Of a stretch of DNA of 56,690 nt, positions 35,613 through 44,098 are shown piece after piece. Source of the DNA: Verrucomicrobiia bacterium (lineage in GTDB: Bacteria; Verrucomicrobiota; Verrucomicrobiia; Verrucomicrobiales; Akkermansiaceae). A model generated the notes under the pieces. It worked only from the letters and a program-made list of their open reading frames with translations. It made no database searches and was not told the origin of the DNA. Every line of letters begins with the position of its first letter. Positions within the stretch are counted from its first letter, which is position 1. The stretch spans positions 1 through 56,690 of the forward strand of contig JAUIJB010000015.1 in the NCBI GenBank assembly GCA_030430455.1, given 5' to 3'. The position numbers and the translations under genes were made by a program.

Positions 35613-37031
35613 TCACAGGATCGAGCCTGGCCGGTAGGCGGCGGCCTCGGGGTGGGCGGCGGCGAGCGTGTCGACGGCTGCGGCGAAGGCGCCGACCTGC
35701 TCGCGCGCGGAGCCGGCGTTGCGCTCGCCGGTGGCGACGATGGAGGCCAGCTGCTCCGCAGAGAGCGGGATCCGCTCGTCGCCGGCGAGGCGCTCGACCA
35801 GGTCGTTGCCCGCCGCCGTGCCGGCGCGCAGGTCGTTCACCGTCGCCACGGCGTGCTCCTTGATCGCCTTGTGGGCGGTCTCCCGGCCGACCCCCGCCTT
35901 GACCGCCTCCATCATGATGGTGGTGGTCATCAGGAAGGGCAGGTAGTGGGTGTTCTCGCGGCCGATCACCGCCGGGTAGGCGTCCATCTGGCCGAGGATG
36001 GTGAGGAAGGTCTCGAACAGGCCGTCGGTGGCGAAGAAGGCGTCGGGCAGCATGACCCGGCGGACCACCGAGCACGACACGTCGCCCTCGTTCCACTGGT
36101 CGCCGGCGAGCCCCGCGGCCATCGCCAGGTGGCCCTTGAGGATGACGTGGAAGCCGTTGACCCGCTCGCAGGAGCGCGAGTTCATCTTGTGCGGCATCGC
36201 GCTCGAGCCGGTCTGGCCGGGCGCGAAGCCCTCGCTGGCGGTCTCGTGGCCGGCCATCAGGCGCAGCGTCCGGGCCATCGACGACGGCCCGCTGGCGAGG
36301 TCGGTCAGCGCGGCGACGACGCGGAAGTCGAGCGAGCGCGGGTAGACCTGGCCGACGTTGGTCCACACCGCCGGCATGCCGAGGTGGGCGACGACGCGCT
36401 CTTCCAGCTCGGCCACCTTGGCGGCGTCGCCGTCGAACAGCGAGAGCTGGTCCATCTGCGTCCCCACCGCGCCCTTGAGGCCGCGCACCGGGTAGCGGGC
36501 GACGAGGTCCTCCAGCGCCGTATGGGCGGAGAGCATCTCCTCGCCGAACATCGCCAGGCGCTTGCCGAAGGTGGTCGGCTGGGCGGCGACATTGTGGGTG
36601 CGGGCGGTGATGACCAGGTCGGCCCACTGCCCGGCGCGCTCGGCGAGCCGGGCCAGGGTGGCGACCGACTTGTCGCGCACCAGCTGCAGCGAGCGGAACA
36701 CCTGCAGCTGCTCGACGTTCTCGGTGAGGTCGCGCGAGGTCATCCCCTTGTGGACCTGCTCGTGGCCGGCGAGGTCGTTGAACTCCTCGATCCGTGCCTT
36801 GACGTCGTGGCGGGTCACCCGCTCGCGCTCCATGATCGCGGCGGTGTCGACCCGGTCCTTGACCGCCTCGTAGGCGTCGATGGCCTCCTGCGGGACGTCC
36901 AGGCCGAGGTCGCGCTGGGCCTTCATCACCGCGATCCAGAACTCGCGCTCGAGGACGATGCGGCCCTCCGCGGACCAGATGGCTTGCAGGGCGGGGGAGG
37001 CGTAGCGCTCGGCGAGGACGTTGGGAATCAC
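35613..37031 (-). CDS. purB: Adenylosuccinate lyase
   Basis: 472 residues from GTG 37031 (VIPNVLAERYASPALQAIW); the longer open frame upstream adds Pro/Arg-rich residues without family character. PurB splits SAICAR and adenylosuccinate, releasing fumarate, in purine synthesis. Visible motifs: ARTHNVAAQPTTFGKR (catalytic His region), GLKGAVGTQ and the superfamily signature GSSAMPHKMNS. Transcribed alone, convergent with the CAP-domain gene. Confidence 0.94.
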   Translation of the reverse strand: MIPNVLAERYASPALQAIWSAEGRIVLEREFWIAVMKAQRDLGLDVPQEAIDAYEAVKDRVDTAAIMERERVTRHDVKARIEEFNDLAGHEQVHKGMTSRDLTENVEQLQVFRSLQLVRDKSVATLARLAERAGQWADLVITARTHNVAAQPTTFGKRLAMFGEEMLSAHTALEDLVARYPVRGLKGAVGTQMDQLSLFDGDAAKVAELEERVVAHLGMPAVWTNVGQVYPRSLDFRVVAALTDLASGPSSMARTLRLMAGHETASEGFAPGQTGSSAMPHKMNSRSCERVNGFHVILKGHLAMAAGLAGDQWNEGDVSCSVVRRVMLPDAFFATDGLFETFLTILGQMDAYPAVIGRENTHYLPFLMTTTIMMEAVKAGVGRETAHKAIKEHAVATVNDLRAGTAAGNDLVERLAGDERIPLSAEQLASIVATGERNAGSAREQVGAFAAAVDTLAAAHPEAAAYRPGSIL

Positions 37032-37108
37032 GCGCCGGAGGTAGCGGAGCGGGACGGAACAGGCAAGGACAGGAGGGCGGGCCGGCCGCGCGGGCCGCAC
37101 CGGCGCCT

Positions 37109-37423
37109 TCAGAATCGCAGCTTCCTCGGCCGCGCCTCGCGGTTGAGCTTGTCGCAGGCGATCCGGCACAGCTCCATCACCGCGGGCTCGTCGACCGAGT
37201 AGATCACCCGCGTGCCGTCCTTGCGGCGGTCCACCAGGCCGGCGTCGTGCAGCACCCGGAGCTGCTTGGAAATATTCGCCTGGGTCGTCGGCAGGGCGTC
37301 GACCAGCTCGCCGACCGTGCGTTCGCCTGCCTTGAGCTCCTGCAGCAATGCCAGCCGGGTCGGCTCGGCGAAGGCGCGGAAGAAACCGGCGACGCGTTCG
37401 AGGTCGGAGAACTCAAGCTTCAT
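37109..37423 (-). CDS. ArsR-family winged-helix repressor (sulfur island, left edge)
   Basis: 104 residues from ATG 37423 (MKLEFSDLERVAGFFRAF). Winged-helix features: FAEPTRLALLQELKAGERTVGELVDAL, recognition helix TTQANISKQLRVLHDAGLV, and wing RRKDGTRVIYSV. The C-terminal helix has two cysteines (LCRIACDKL) that might sense reactive sulfur or metal; this is inference. It is divergent from the rhodanese-DUF2892 gene over a 72-bp AT-rich gap holding two palindromes, so self-regulation and control of the neighbour are likely. Confidence 0.9.
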   Translation of the reverse strand: MKLEFSDLERVAGFFRAFAEPTRLALLQELKAGERTVGELVDALPTTQANISKQLRVLHDAGLVDRRKDGTRVIYSVDEPAVMELCRIACDKLNREARPRKLRF

Positions 37424-37449
37424 GGTCGGAGCATGGACGAGAAAAATCT

Positions 37450-37476
37450 CTTGCGCAAGTATAACCATATGTTCAT
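37450..37476. promoter_or_regulatory. Candidate ArsR operator in divergent promoter region
   Basis: A perfect 10-bp palindrome CTTGCGCAAG (37450-37459) is followed by an imperfect 16-bp palindrome ATAACCATATGTTCAT (37461-37476, 12 of 16 symmetric). Both lie in the AT-rich gap between arsR and the rhodanese gene. This is the place and base composition expected for an ArsR operator; binding is inferred. Confidence 0.5.
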
Positions 37477-37495
37477 TTAAAGACAAAAATAAGCC

Positions 37496-38029
37496 ATGAA
37501 GATCAATCCGAGACAACTGAGGGAGGAACTCGAACAGGGAGGAGTGCGCCTGATCGACGTGCGGACTCCGCTGGAGTTCGGTGAGGTTCACATCGACGGG
37601 GCGGAACTGATGCCGCTGGACCGGCTCGAGCCCGCCAAGCTCGCCGGCGAGGACTGCGTTCTGGTGTGCCGCTCGGGCAAGCGCGCCGCCCAGGCACACG
37701 GCAAGCTGGAAGGCTCGGGATGCGGCAAGCTCCGCGTCCTCGAGGGTGGCGTGACGGCGTGGGAGCAGGCCGGGCTGCCGGTCGTCCGCGGCGAGGCGGT
37801 GATGTCGCTGGAACGCCAGGTCCGCATCGCCGCCGGCCTGCTGGTGCTGGCCGGGGTGATCCTCGGCACCTGGGTCCACCCGGGCTTCTACGGCCTGGCG
37901 GCCTTCGTCGGCGCCGGCCTGACCTTCGCCGGGATCACCGATTGGTGCGGCATGGGCCTGCTGCTCGCCAAGGCACCATGGAACCAGCGGGGTGGCGGAT
38001 CCTGCGATGGCGATTCCTGTTCCGCCTGA
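37496..38029 (+). CDS. Rhodanese-DUF2892 fusion membrane protein
   Basis: 177 residues. The N-terminal rhodanese domain (about 1-100) carries LIDVRTPLEF and the active-site loop CRSGKR. The C-terminal half matches DUF2892: two membrane segments (IAAGLLVLAGVILGTW and LAAFVGAGLTFAGITDWCGMG) and a Cys-containing tail (GGGSCDGDSCSA). Such proteins move sulfane sulfur at the inner membrane. First gene of the plus-strand sulfur operon and probably repressed by the divergent ArsR. Confidence 0.88.
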   Translation: MKINPRQLREELEQGGVRLIDVRTPLEFGEVHIDGAELMPLDRLEPAKLAGEDCVLVCRSGKRAAQAHGKLEGSGCGKLRVLEGGVTAWEQAGLPVVRGEAVMSLERQVRIAAGLLVLAGVILGTWVHPGFYGLAAFVGAGLTFAGITDWCGMGLLLAKAPWNQRGGGSCDGDSCSA

Positions 38030-38042
38030 ACCACCGGCTGCC

Positions 38043-39467
38043 ATGTTCCTGCGACAAATCACGGACCCCGGGCTGGCCCAGAACGCCTACCTGATCGGCT
38101 GTCAGAAGACCGGCGAGGCGGTGGTGATCGACCCCGAGCGCGACGTCGACCGCTACCTCAAGTTGGCCGCGTCCAACGACCTGCGCCTCGTCGCGGCGGC
38201 CGACACCCACATTCACGCCGACTACCTCAGCGGTGCCCGCGAGCTGGTCGAGCGCCACGGCGCGAAGGGCTACTTCTCGGCCGAGGGCGGCGAGGAGTGG
38301 CAGTTCGAGTGGGCGAGGGGCCTCGACGGCGTGACCCTGATCAAGGATGGCGATGCCTTCGAGGTCGGCAACATCGAGGTCCGCGCGCTGCTGACCCCGG
38401 GACACACGCCCGAGCACCTCAGCTTCCTGGTGACCGATCGCGGCGGCGGGGCGGACCAGCCGATGGCGCTGCTGACCGGCGACTTCATCTTCGTCAGCGA
38501 CGTCGGTCGCCCCGACCTGCTGGAGAGCGCGGCGGGCCAGCAGGGGGTGATGGAGTCCTCGGCGCGGACCTTGTACGAGAGTCTTCGTCAAACCGGTGAG
38601 CTGCCCGGTTTCCTCCAGGTCCTCCCGGCGCACGGCGCGGGCAGTGCCTGTGGCAAGGCCCTCGGCGCGGTGCCGACCAGCGTGCTCGACTACGAACGTC
38701 GTTTCAACGCGCCCTACCGGATGGCGCTGGAGGGCGAGAAGGACGACTTCGTCGCCGCCATCCTCGAGGGCCAGCCCGAGCCGCCGCTCTACTTCGCGCG
38801 GATGAAGCGCGACAACCGGCGCGGCCCCGTGCTCCTGCCCGGGGGCGCCCTGCCGGAACCCCGCGGAATCCACCGCAATGAGCTGGGCGAATGGCTCGGG
38901 GTCCCCGGACGGGTGATGCTCGACCTGCGCCGGGACCGCGCCGACTTCATGGCGCGCCACCTCGAGGGCTCCCTCTTCACGCCGGCCACCGGAGGCCATT
39001 TCTCGGTCGCCGCGGGGTCGTACGTCGGCGAGGACGACCGCATCCTGGTCCTGCTCGAGGACGAGGACGAACTCGAGGAGGTCGTCCGCGACCTGGTCCG
39101 GATCGGCCTGGATCACGTCGAGGGCTGGATGCCCGTCGATGAGGCGCTCGAGTCGGACCACGGGCTGGCGACGATCCGCCGGATCAAGTCCGCGAAGCTC
39201 GATGCCGGCAAGCTGGACGGAGCCACCGTGCTCGATGTCCGTGGCGCCGGCGAATTCTCCGCGGGCCACGTCGACGGGGCTCTCAACGTCGCCCACACCC
39301 GGCTGGCCGAGCGGATCGACGAGGTGCCCGAGGGCGGCCCGGTCCTGGTCCATTGCGCGAGTGGGATGCGCGCGGCCATGGCGGCGGCCTACGTCGCGAG
39401 CCGTGGCCGCGAGGTGGTGCACGTCGACGGCGCCTTTGGCGACATCCCGGAGGACCTGCTGGCATGA
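38043..39467 (+). CDS. MBL-fold/rhodanese protein, probable persulfide dioxygenase
   Basis: 474 residues from ATG 38043 (MFLRQITDPGLAQNAYLIG). The metallo-beta-lactamase part has DTHIHADYLSG, TPGHTPEHLSF and TGDFIFVSDVGRPDL, as in ETHE1-like glutathione persulfide dioxygenases, which oxidise GSSH-type persulfide to sulfite with Fe(II). Two rhodanese domains follow. The first (about 290-370) lacks the catalytic Cys (VLLEDEDELEE); the second keeps it (VLVHCASGMRAAMAAAY). It follows the rhodanese-DUF2892 gene by 13 bases and overlaps the next gene by 4. Confidence 0.9.
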   Translation: MFLRQITDPGLAQNAYLIGCQKTGEAVVIDPERDVDRYLKLAASNDLRLVAAADTHIHADYLSGARELVERHGAKGYFSAEGGEEWQFEWARGLDGVTLIKDGDAFEVGNIEVRALLTPGHTPEHLSFLVTDRGGGADQPMALLTGDFIFVSDVGRPDLLESAAGQQGVMESSARTLYESLRQTGELPGFLQVLPAHGAGSACGKALGAVPTSVLDYERRFNAPYRMALEGEKDDFVAAILEGQPEPPLYFARMKRDNRRGPVLLPGGALPEPRGIHRNELGEWLGVPGRVMLDLRRDRADFMARHLEGSLFTPATGGHFSVAAGSYVGEDDRILVLLEDEDELEEVVRDLVRIGLDHVEGWMPVDEALESDHGLATIRRIKSAKLDAGKLDGATVLDVRGAGEFSAGHVDGALNVAHTRLAERIDEVPEGGPVLVHCASGMRAAMAAAYVASRGREVVHVDGAFGDIPEDLLA

Positions 39468-40027
39468 AGCGGGGCTGGCCGGTCGTGATCCTCGTGCTGG
39501 GTGCCTGCTCGCCGGACGAGCAGGGCGGCGGGAGTCCGCAGCGCCCGGAGGCGGAGGTGATCGAAACCGCCAAGGCCGCGGCGCAGGCGGCCTTCCAGCG
39601 GCTTTCTAGCGAGCTGGCCGCGGCGATCGCCGAGGGTGGCCCGTCGCACGCAATCCCGGTGTGCTCCGACAAGGCGACTTCAATCACCGAGGAGGTCGCC
39701 TCCGCCCACGGGGTCACGATGGTGCGGCTCAGCGATCGTCCGCGAAACCCGGGTCAGCAGGCGGGCGGGGGGGACCTTCAGGCACTCGAGTCGATGCGGA
39801 ACTCGCCCGGGCCGAGGGTCGCGTGGCGCGATGGTGGAGCCGCCGTGGTGCGCCTGCCGATCGTGCTCGACAACCCGCTGTGCCTGAAGTGTCACGGCAG
39901 CGGGGATGACATCGGGGCGGAGACCCGCCGCAAGCTGGCCGAGCTCTACCCCGCGGACGAGGCCACCGGCTACGAGCTGGGTGAACTGCGGGGGATCTGG
40001 CGCATCGAGGTGCCTGCGGGGCGATGA
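39464..40027 (+). CDS. DUF3365 (Tll0287-like) haem-binding lipoprotein
   Basis: 187 residues. The signal peptide ends in a lipobox (LVLGACS). The mature part matches the Tll0287-like/DUF3365 family and holds one c-type haem motif CLKCHG. Such domains are probably periplasmic redox sensors or electron carriers. Its ATG overlaps the TGA of the persulfide dioxygenase gene and its own stop overlaps tauE-like start (both ATGA), so it belongs to the sulfur operon. Confidence 0.85.
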   Translation: MKRGWPVVILVLGACSPDEQGGGSPQRPEAEVIETAKAAAQAAFQRLSSELAAAIAEGGPSHAIPVCSDKATSITEEVASAHGVTMVRLSDRPRNPGQQAGGGDLQALESMRNSPGPRVAWRDGGAAVVRLPIVLDNPLCLKCHGSGDDIGAETRRKLAELYPADEATGYELGELRGIWRIEVPAGR

Positions 40028-40767
40028 ATCCGGCGGCCATCGCCGGGGCGGTCGCGATCGGGCTTTCGCTCGGCCTGACCGGAGCCGGCGGCAGCATCCT
40101 GACCCTGCCCGTGCTGGTCTACCTCGCCGGCGTGCCGCCGGCCGAGGCGGTCGGCCTGAGCCTTTTTATCGTTGGCCTGGCGGCCGCCGCCGGGGCCATC
40201 CAGCGCTTCCGCGCCGGTGACTTCCACGTCCATGCCGCGCTGATGTTCGGCGCTGCGGGGGCCCTGGGTGCGGCGCTCGGTGCCCGCTTCACGGCGATGG
40301 TGCCGGAGGCCGTCCTGATGGCCGCCTTCGCGGCGCTGATGATCATCGTGGCCCTGCGCATGCTCCGTTCCACCAGCGGCGAAGCGGAGCCCGCGCCGGA
40401 CTGCCAGCCGCGGCGATGCCTCCTCGCCGGCGCCGGAACCGGCCTCCTCACCGGCTTCATCGGGGTGGGTGGGGGATTTCTGCTGATGCCGGCCCTGATG
40501 CGCTTCGCCCGTCTGCCGATCCGCGTGGCCACCGGAACCTCGCTGGCGGTGATCGCCGTCAATGCGCTGGCCGGCTGGTTGTCCCATCTTCCGGGCAGCG
40601 CCGCACGGCCGTCACTGATGGCGCTCTTCGCGGGGCTCGCCGTGCTCGGCACGCTGGTCGGCAAGGCCCTCGCCAACCGGCTGCCGGCTCAGCGCCTCCG
40701 CCAGGGCTTCGGCGCCATGGTGCTGGTGACGGGCGGGCTCGTGCTCTGGCGCAGCCTCGCGGGATGA
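40024..40767 (+). CDS. TauE/SafE-family sulfite or sulfonate exporter
   Basis: 247 residues with about eight membrane segments in two repeated halves, each starting with the family's Gly-rich loop (GLTGAGGSILTLPVLVYL and GFIGVGGGFLLMPALM). The family exports sulfite, sulfonates or related anions. It ends the plus-strand operon, which would send sulfite formed by the dioxygenase out of the cell. Converges with the DUF2202 gene (6-base gap). Confidence 0.9.
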   Translation: MNPAAIAGAVAIGLSLGLTGAGGSILTLPVLVYLAGVPPAEAVGLSLFIVGLAAAAGAIQRFRAGDFHVHAALMFGAAGALGAALGARFTAMVPEAVLMAAFAALMIIVALRMLRSTSGEAEPAPDCQPRRCLLAGAGTGLLTGFIGVGGGFLLMPALMRFARLPIRVATGTSLAVIAVNALAGWLSHLPGSAARPSLMALFAGLAVLGTLVGKALANRLPAQRLRQGFGAMVLVTGGLVLWRSLAG

Positions 40768-40773
40768 TGCCCG

Positions 40774-41559
40774 TCAACGCTTCGGCGGACCGCCGGGTCC
40801 GCGGCGACCTGGTTGACCGCCCCCGCCTTGCCGGCCTTGCTCGCCTTGCCCGGCCCTCTGGCGGCGTTGGACTCCTGCTCCTCTTCCGGGTCCGGGGCCG
40901 GGTCCGGGGCCTCCCCGCTTCTGGGCCGAGTCCGCCTTGCAGCCCCCACCACAGCCATCGCCGCAGGAACTCGCGCCATCGCCGCCTTTCCCGCAGTTTC
41001 CGCCGCAGCCGCCCTTCGCGCCTTCTCCTCCGAGGATGAGCTCGATGTCCGCCGCGGCAAGCGCCTCGGGCTCGTAGCTTCCGCCCCGTCGGGTCAGGTT
41101 GCGATGAAAGGCACGGAAGTGATGGTTCGAGGCCGCCTCCAACTGGGCGAGCGCCTTGCGGTGGTCGGGAAAGTCCTGCTGGGCCCGGCGCAGGTCCGCG
41201 ATGTCATGATCTTCGAGCCGGACACCCACCCGGCAGGCATCGACTTCCGACTTCCGTCCCTCCGCCAGCCACTGGCGATGGATCCGGTCGAGCCCGTCGG
41301 TCGCGAAGCGTCGTCCGTCGGGAGCCTCGGGGATCGCGATGCCCTCCTTCTCCAGGATGCCGGCCATGACCTGGCGGTGGCGCTCCTCCGAGCGGGGGAT
41401 GTTCTGGAACGGCCGGATGTCGGGGTGGACCCTGCCGAGCTCGACGTAGAGGTCGTGCGCGAGGACCTCCTCCTCGTAGAGCCGGATGAGGTCATTCGGG
41501 TCCGCCGCGGAAGCCAGCGTGGCCAGGGCGAGCGAGATGCAGATCAGTGGAGTCTTCAT
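40774..41559 (-). CDS. DUF2202 ferritin-like protein with Cys/Gly-rich tail
   Basis: 261 residues with a signal peptide (MKTPLICISLALATLASAA). The ferritin-like part (about 20-175) has the expected ligands: YEEEVLAHDLY, SEERHRQVM, LEDHDIADL and ASNHHFRAF. A tail of about 80 residues is rich in Gly with eight Cys (GGCGGNCGKGG, SSCGDGCGGGC), then a Gly/Pro/Arg-rich end. A secreted diiron or metal-binding role is possible. It lies between tauE-like and the CoADR gene within the sulfur island. The low-complexity C-terminal third may be frame-uncertain. Confidence 0.82.
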   Translation of the reverse strand: MKTPLICISLALATLASAADPNDLIRLYEEEVLAHDLYVELGRVHPDIRPFQNIPRSEERHRQVMAGILEKEGIAIPEAPDGRRFATDGLDRIHRQWLAEGRKSEVDACRVGVRLEDHDIADLRRAQQDFPDHRKALAQLEAASNHHFRAFHRNLTRRGGSYEPEALAAADIELILGGEGAKGGCGGNCGKGGDGASSCGDGCGGGCKADSAQKRGGPGPGPGPGRGAGVQRRQRAGQGEQGRQGGGGQPGRRGPGGPPKR

Positions 41560-41656
41560 GGTCGTGGGTGCGCTTCGTCGCGTCGCGGGTATTCCATCAC
41601 GGCCAGGATGACGGGAAGATGATGGCGGCGCGGATTCCGGCTGAAGCGGATTCCGC

Positions 41657-43321
41657 TCAGCCCCCGTCGCGCGGCGCCTGGTGCCAGGCGCCGCCGAGGA
41701 TACTGCGCGCGTCGTAGCCGTGGTTGGCGAGGATCCGCGCGGCGAAGTAGCTGGTCTTGCCCATCTGGCAGACGGTGAACACCGGCCGCGACTTGTCGAT
41801 CTCGCCGAGGCGGTCGCGCAGGGTCGGCAGGGGGATGTTGGTGGCGCCGGGGACCGGGAGCTTCTCGACGACCGCCGGTGGACGGACGTCGACGATCTGC
41901 TGGCCGGCCGCGTCCCCGAGGTCCTGCACCGGCACCAGCAGGCCGTCGCGCATGTTGGTGGCGGCGAAGCCGGCGATGTTGATCACGTCCTTGGCGCTGC
42001 CGAAGGGAGGCGCGTAGGCCAGTTCGAGGTGGACCAGGTCGTCGATGCTCAGCCGGCCGCGGATGGCGGTGGCGAGGACATCGAGGCGCTTGTCGACGCC
42101 GTCGATCCCGACCGCCTCGGCGCCGAGGATGCGGCCGTCGTCGGGCGACCACAGCAGCTTGAGCGTGATGGTCTCGGCGCCGGGGAAGTAGGAGGCATGC
42201 GACGGGCCGTTCACCGTGACCGTCCGGTACGGCGTGCCGCTCGCTTGCAGGCGCCGCTCGCTGGCGCCCGTCAGGCCGGCCGCGAGGTCGAAGACGCGGA
42301 CGATCGCGGTGCCGATCGATCCGGGGTAGGGCAGGGCCTTGTCACCGAGGAAGATGTGGTCGGCCGCGGTGCGACCCTGGCGGTTGGCCGGGCCACCGAG
42401 GGCGATCGCGACCCGGCCGCCGAGGATCGGGTCCGGCGACTCGCAGGCATCGCCCACGGCGTAGATTCCGGGCGCACTGGTGCGCTGGTATTCGTCGACG
42501 CGGATGTGGCCACGGTCCCCCAGCTCCAGTCCCGCTTCCCTGGCGAGTTGGCTGTCGGGACGCACGCCGATCGAGAGGATCACCAGCTCGGCCTCGATGC
42601 CGCGGCCGCTGTTCAGCCTGGCCACGATCGCCTCGCCGCTCGCCTCGCCCTTTCCCTCGAAGCCGTCGATGCCGTCGCCGAGGACCAGCTCGATGCCCTG
42701 GTCGCGCAGCTTCCGCTCCAGCGGGCGGGTCATCTCCGCGTCGAGCTGCGGCAGGACCTGTGGCTGCAGCTCGATCAGGCTGACCTCCTTGCCGAGGTGC
42801 CGGAGTTGCTCGGCCATTTCGAGTCCGATGAAGCCGGCTCCGACGACGCTGACCCGGCGGGCGGCTCCGGTGGCCTCGATGATGCGGTCCATGTCCTGCA
42901 GGTTGCGCAGGGTGAGGATGCGCGGGTGGTCGATGCCCGGCAGCGGCGGTCGCAGCGGGCTGGCTCCCGGGGAGAGGATCAGCTGGTCGTATTCCAGGGA
43001 ATCGAGGGTCGACTCCTTGTCGTCGCCCAGCGTGCGCAGCGTGACCGTCCTGGCGGCGGGATCGATGGCCGTCGCCTCGGTCCGGGTCAGCACCTCGAGA
43101 TTGAGCAGCTGGCGCAGCGAGTCGGGCGTCTGCAGCGCGAGCTCGGACCGGTCCTGGATCTCGCCGCCGATGTGGTAGGGCAGGCCGCAGTTGGCGAAGG
43201 ACACGTCGGGACCGCGCTCGATCACGGTGATGCGGGCACTTTCGCTGTGACGTCGCGCACGGGCGGCCGCGGAGGCACCGCCGGCGACGCCACCGATGAT
43301 GACGATGTGCTTGTCTGGCAT
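41657..43321 (-). CDS. CoA-disulfide reductase/NADH oxidase-like flavoprotein with C-terminal rhodanese
   Basis: 554 residues. FAD-binding start IIGGVAGGASAAARARR, redox-active single Cys in SFANCGLPYH, NAD-binding VVGAGFIGLEMAE, second FAD motif IYAVGDACES and the interface FDLAAGLTGASE all match CoADR-type enzymes. The rhodanese domain (about 450-545) keeps its Cys (VFTVCQMGKTSYF). Known fusions reduce CoA persulfide or polysulfide with NAD(P)H. It is probably controlled by the ArsR gene upstream. An 8-bp tandem array ends just before its start codon. Confidence 0.93.
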   Translation of the reverse strand: MPDKHIVIIGGVAGGASAAARARRHSESARITVIERGPDVSFANCGLPYHIGGEIQDRSELALQTPDSLRQLLNLEVLTRTEATAIDPAARTVTLRTLGDDKESTLDSLEYDQLILSPGASPLRPPLPGIDHPRILTLRNLQDMDRIIEATGAARRVSVVGAGFIGLEMAEQLRHLGKEVSLIELQPQVLPQLDAEMTRPLERKLRDQGIELVLGDGIDGFEGKGEASGEAIVARLNSGRGIEAELVILSIGVRPDSQLAREAGLELGDRGHIRVDEYQRTSAPGIYAVGDACESPDPILGGRVAIALGGPANRQGRTAADHIFLGDKALPYPGSIGTAIVRVFDLAAGLTGASERRLQASGTPYRTVTVNGPSHASYFPGAETITLKLLWSPDDGRILGAEAVGIDGVDKRLDVLATAIRGRLSIDDLVHLELAYAPPFGSAKDVINIAGFAATNMRDGLLVPVQDLGDAAGQQIVDVRPPAVVEKLPVPGATNIPLPTLRDRLGEIDKSRPVFTVCQMGKTSYFAARILANHGYDARSILGGAWHQAPRDGG

Positions 43322-43327
43322 GGGATT

Positions 43328-43474
43328 TGAGGGATGGGAGATGGGAGATGGGGAGATGGGGAGATGGGGAGATGGGGAGATGGGGAGATGGGGAGATGGG
43401 GAGATGGGGAGATGGGGAAGTGGGGAAGTGGGGAAGTGGGGAAGTGGGGAAGTTGGGAAGTTGGGAAGTTGGGG
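43328..43474. repeat. Octamer tandem array upstream of the CoADR-rhodanese gene
   Basis: About ten copies of GGGGAGAT pass into about five of GGGGAAGT and then three of TGGGAAGT. The array fills most of the gap between the ArsR stop and the CoADR start and ends about 7 bases from that start codon. As the period is 8, unit gain or loss changes spacing rather than a coding frame. Confidence 0.92.
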
Positions 43475-43487
43475 GGCGAGTCCGGGC

Positions 43488-43778
43488 TCAGGTGTGGAGG
43501 GCGGCGTTCATGCTGCGGCAGAATCGCTTGAGGGCGCGGGTCTGGAGTCGGTAGTAGACGTGGCTGCCGCGACTGCGCGAGCGCAGCAGGCCGACCTTGA
43601 CGAGCTCGGAGAGGTGACGCGAGCAGGCCGGCTGGGAAAGGGGCAGGGCATCGACGACCTCCATCGAGGCGCACTCGCCGTGCTTGGAAAGAAACTGCAG
43701 GATGGTGATCCGGGCCGGGTGGGCCAGCGCCTTGCCGAACCCGGCCAGCGCCACCAGCTTCGGATCAAAGGCGTCCAT
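43488..43778 (-). CDS. ArsR-family winged-helix repressor (sulfur island, right edge)
   Basis: 96 residues from ATG 43778 (MDAFDPKLVALAGF); ATG 43793 adds five residues but would leave only 4 bases to the palindrome. Motifs: LAHPARITILQFLSKHGECASMEVVDAL, recognition helix SQPACSRHLSELVKVGLL, wing SRGSHVYYRL. Cys at GEC, PAC and RFC could act in thiol sensing; unproven. Same strand as the CoADR gene downstream. Confidence 0.9.
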   Translation of the reverse strand: MDAFDPKLVALAGFGKALAHPARITILQFLSKHGECASMEVVDALPLSQPACSRHLSELVKVGLLRSRSRGSHVYYRLQTRALKRFCRSMNAALHT

Positions 43779-43797
43779 TTTCGCAACCGGCATATTG

Positions 43798-43812
43798 CAT
43801 ATTTAAAATATG
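43798..43812. promoter_or_regulatory. Perfect palindrome upstream of second arsR (candidate operator)
   Basis: CATATTT-A-AAATATG is a perfect 15-bp palindrome, 19 bases before the preferred start of the ArsR gene. It is in a short AT-rich patch in GC-rich surroundings and overlaps possible -10 sequences. Autoregulation by the adjacent ArsR protein is the likely role. Confidence 0.65.
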
Positions 43813-43840
43813 TATCGAGGGAGGGCAAGGGTGGATTGGG

Positions 43841-44095
43841 AGAGCGAAGAGCGAAGAGCGAAGAGCGGAGGGCGGAGGGCGGAGGGCGGAGAGCGGAGAG
43901 CAGAAGTCAGAAGTCAGAAGTCAGAAGTCGGAGGTCGGAGGTCGGATGGCAGATGGCAGATGGCGGATGGCGGATGGCGGATGGCAGATGGCGAATGGCG
44001 GATGGCGGATGGCGGATGGCGGATGGGAGATGGGAGATGGGAGATGTTGAAAGGCGAAAGGCGAAAGGCGAAAGGCGAAAGGCGAAAGGCGGCGG
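43841..44095. repeat. Chained heptamer tandem arrays
   Basis: About 255 bases made of consecutive blocks of 7-bp repeats whose unit changes from block to block: GAGCGAA, GAGGGCG, GAAGTCA, GAGGTCG, GATGGCG, GATGGGA, AAAGGCG. The 7-bp period is kept throughout. Frames open across it have only repetitive residues (ADGGWRMADG) and are not genes. Confidence 0.93.
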
Positions 44096-44098
44096 GCG

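Noticed and set aside
37424..38062. N-terminal extension of the first ArsR to 317 residues
   Set aside because: The extension runs antisense through the rhodanese-DUF2892 gene and has no ArsR character; ATG 37423 gives a normal 104-residue protein.
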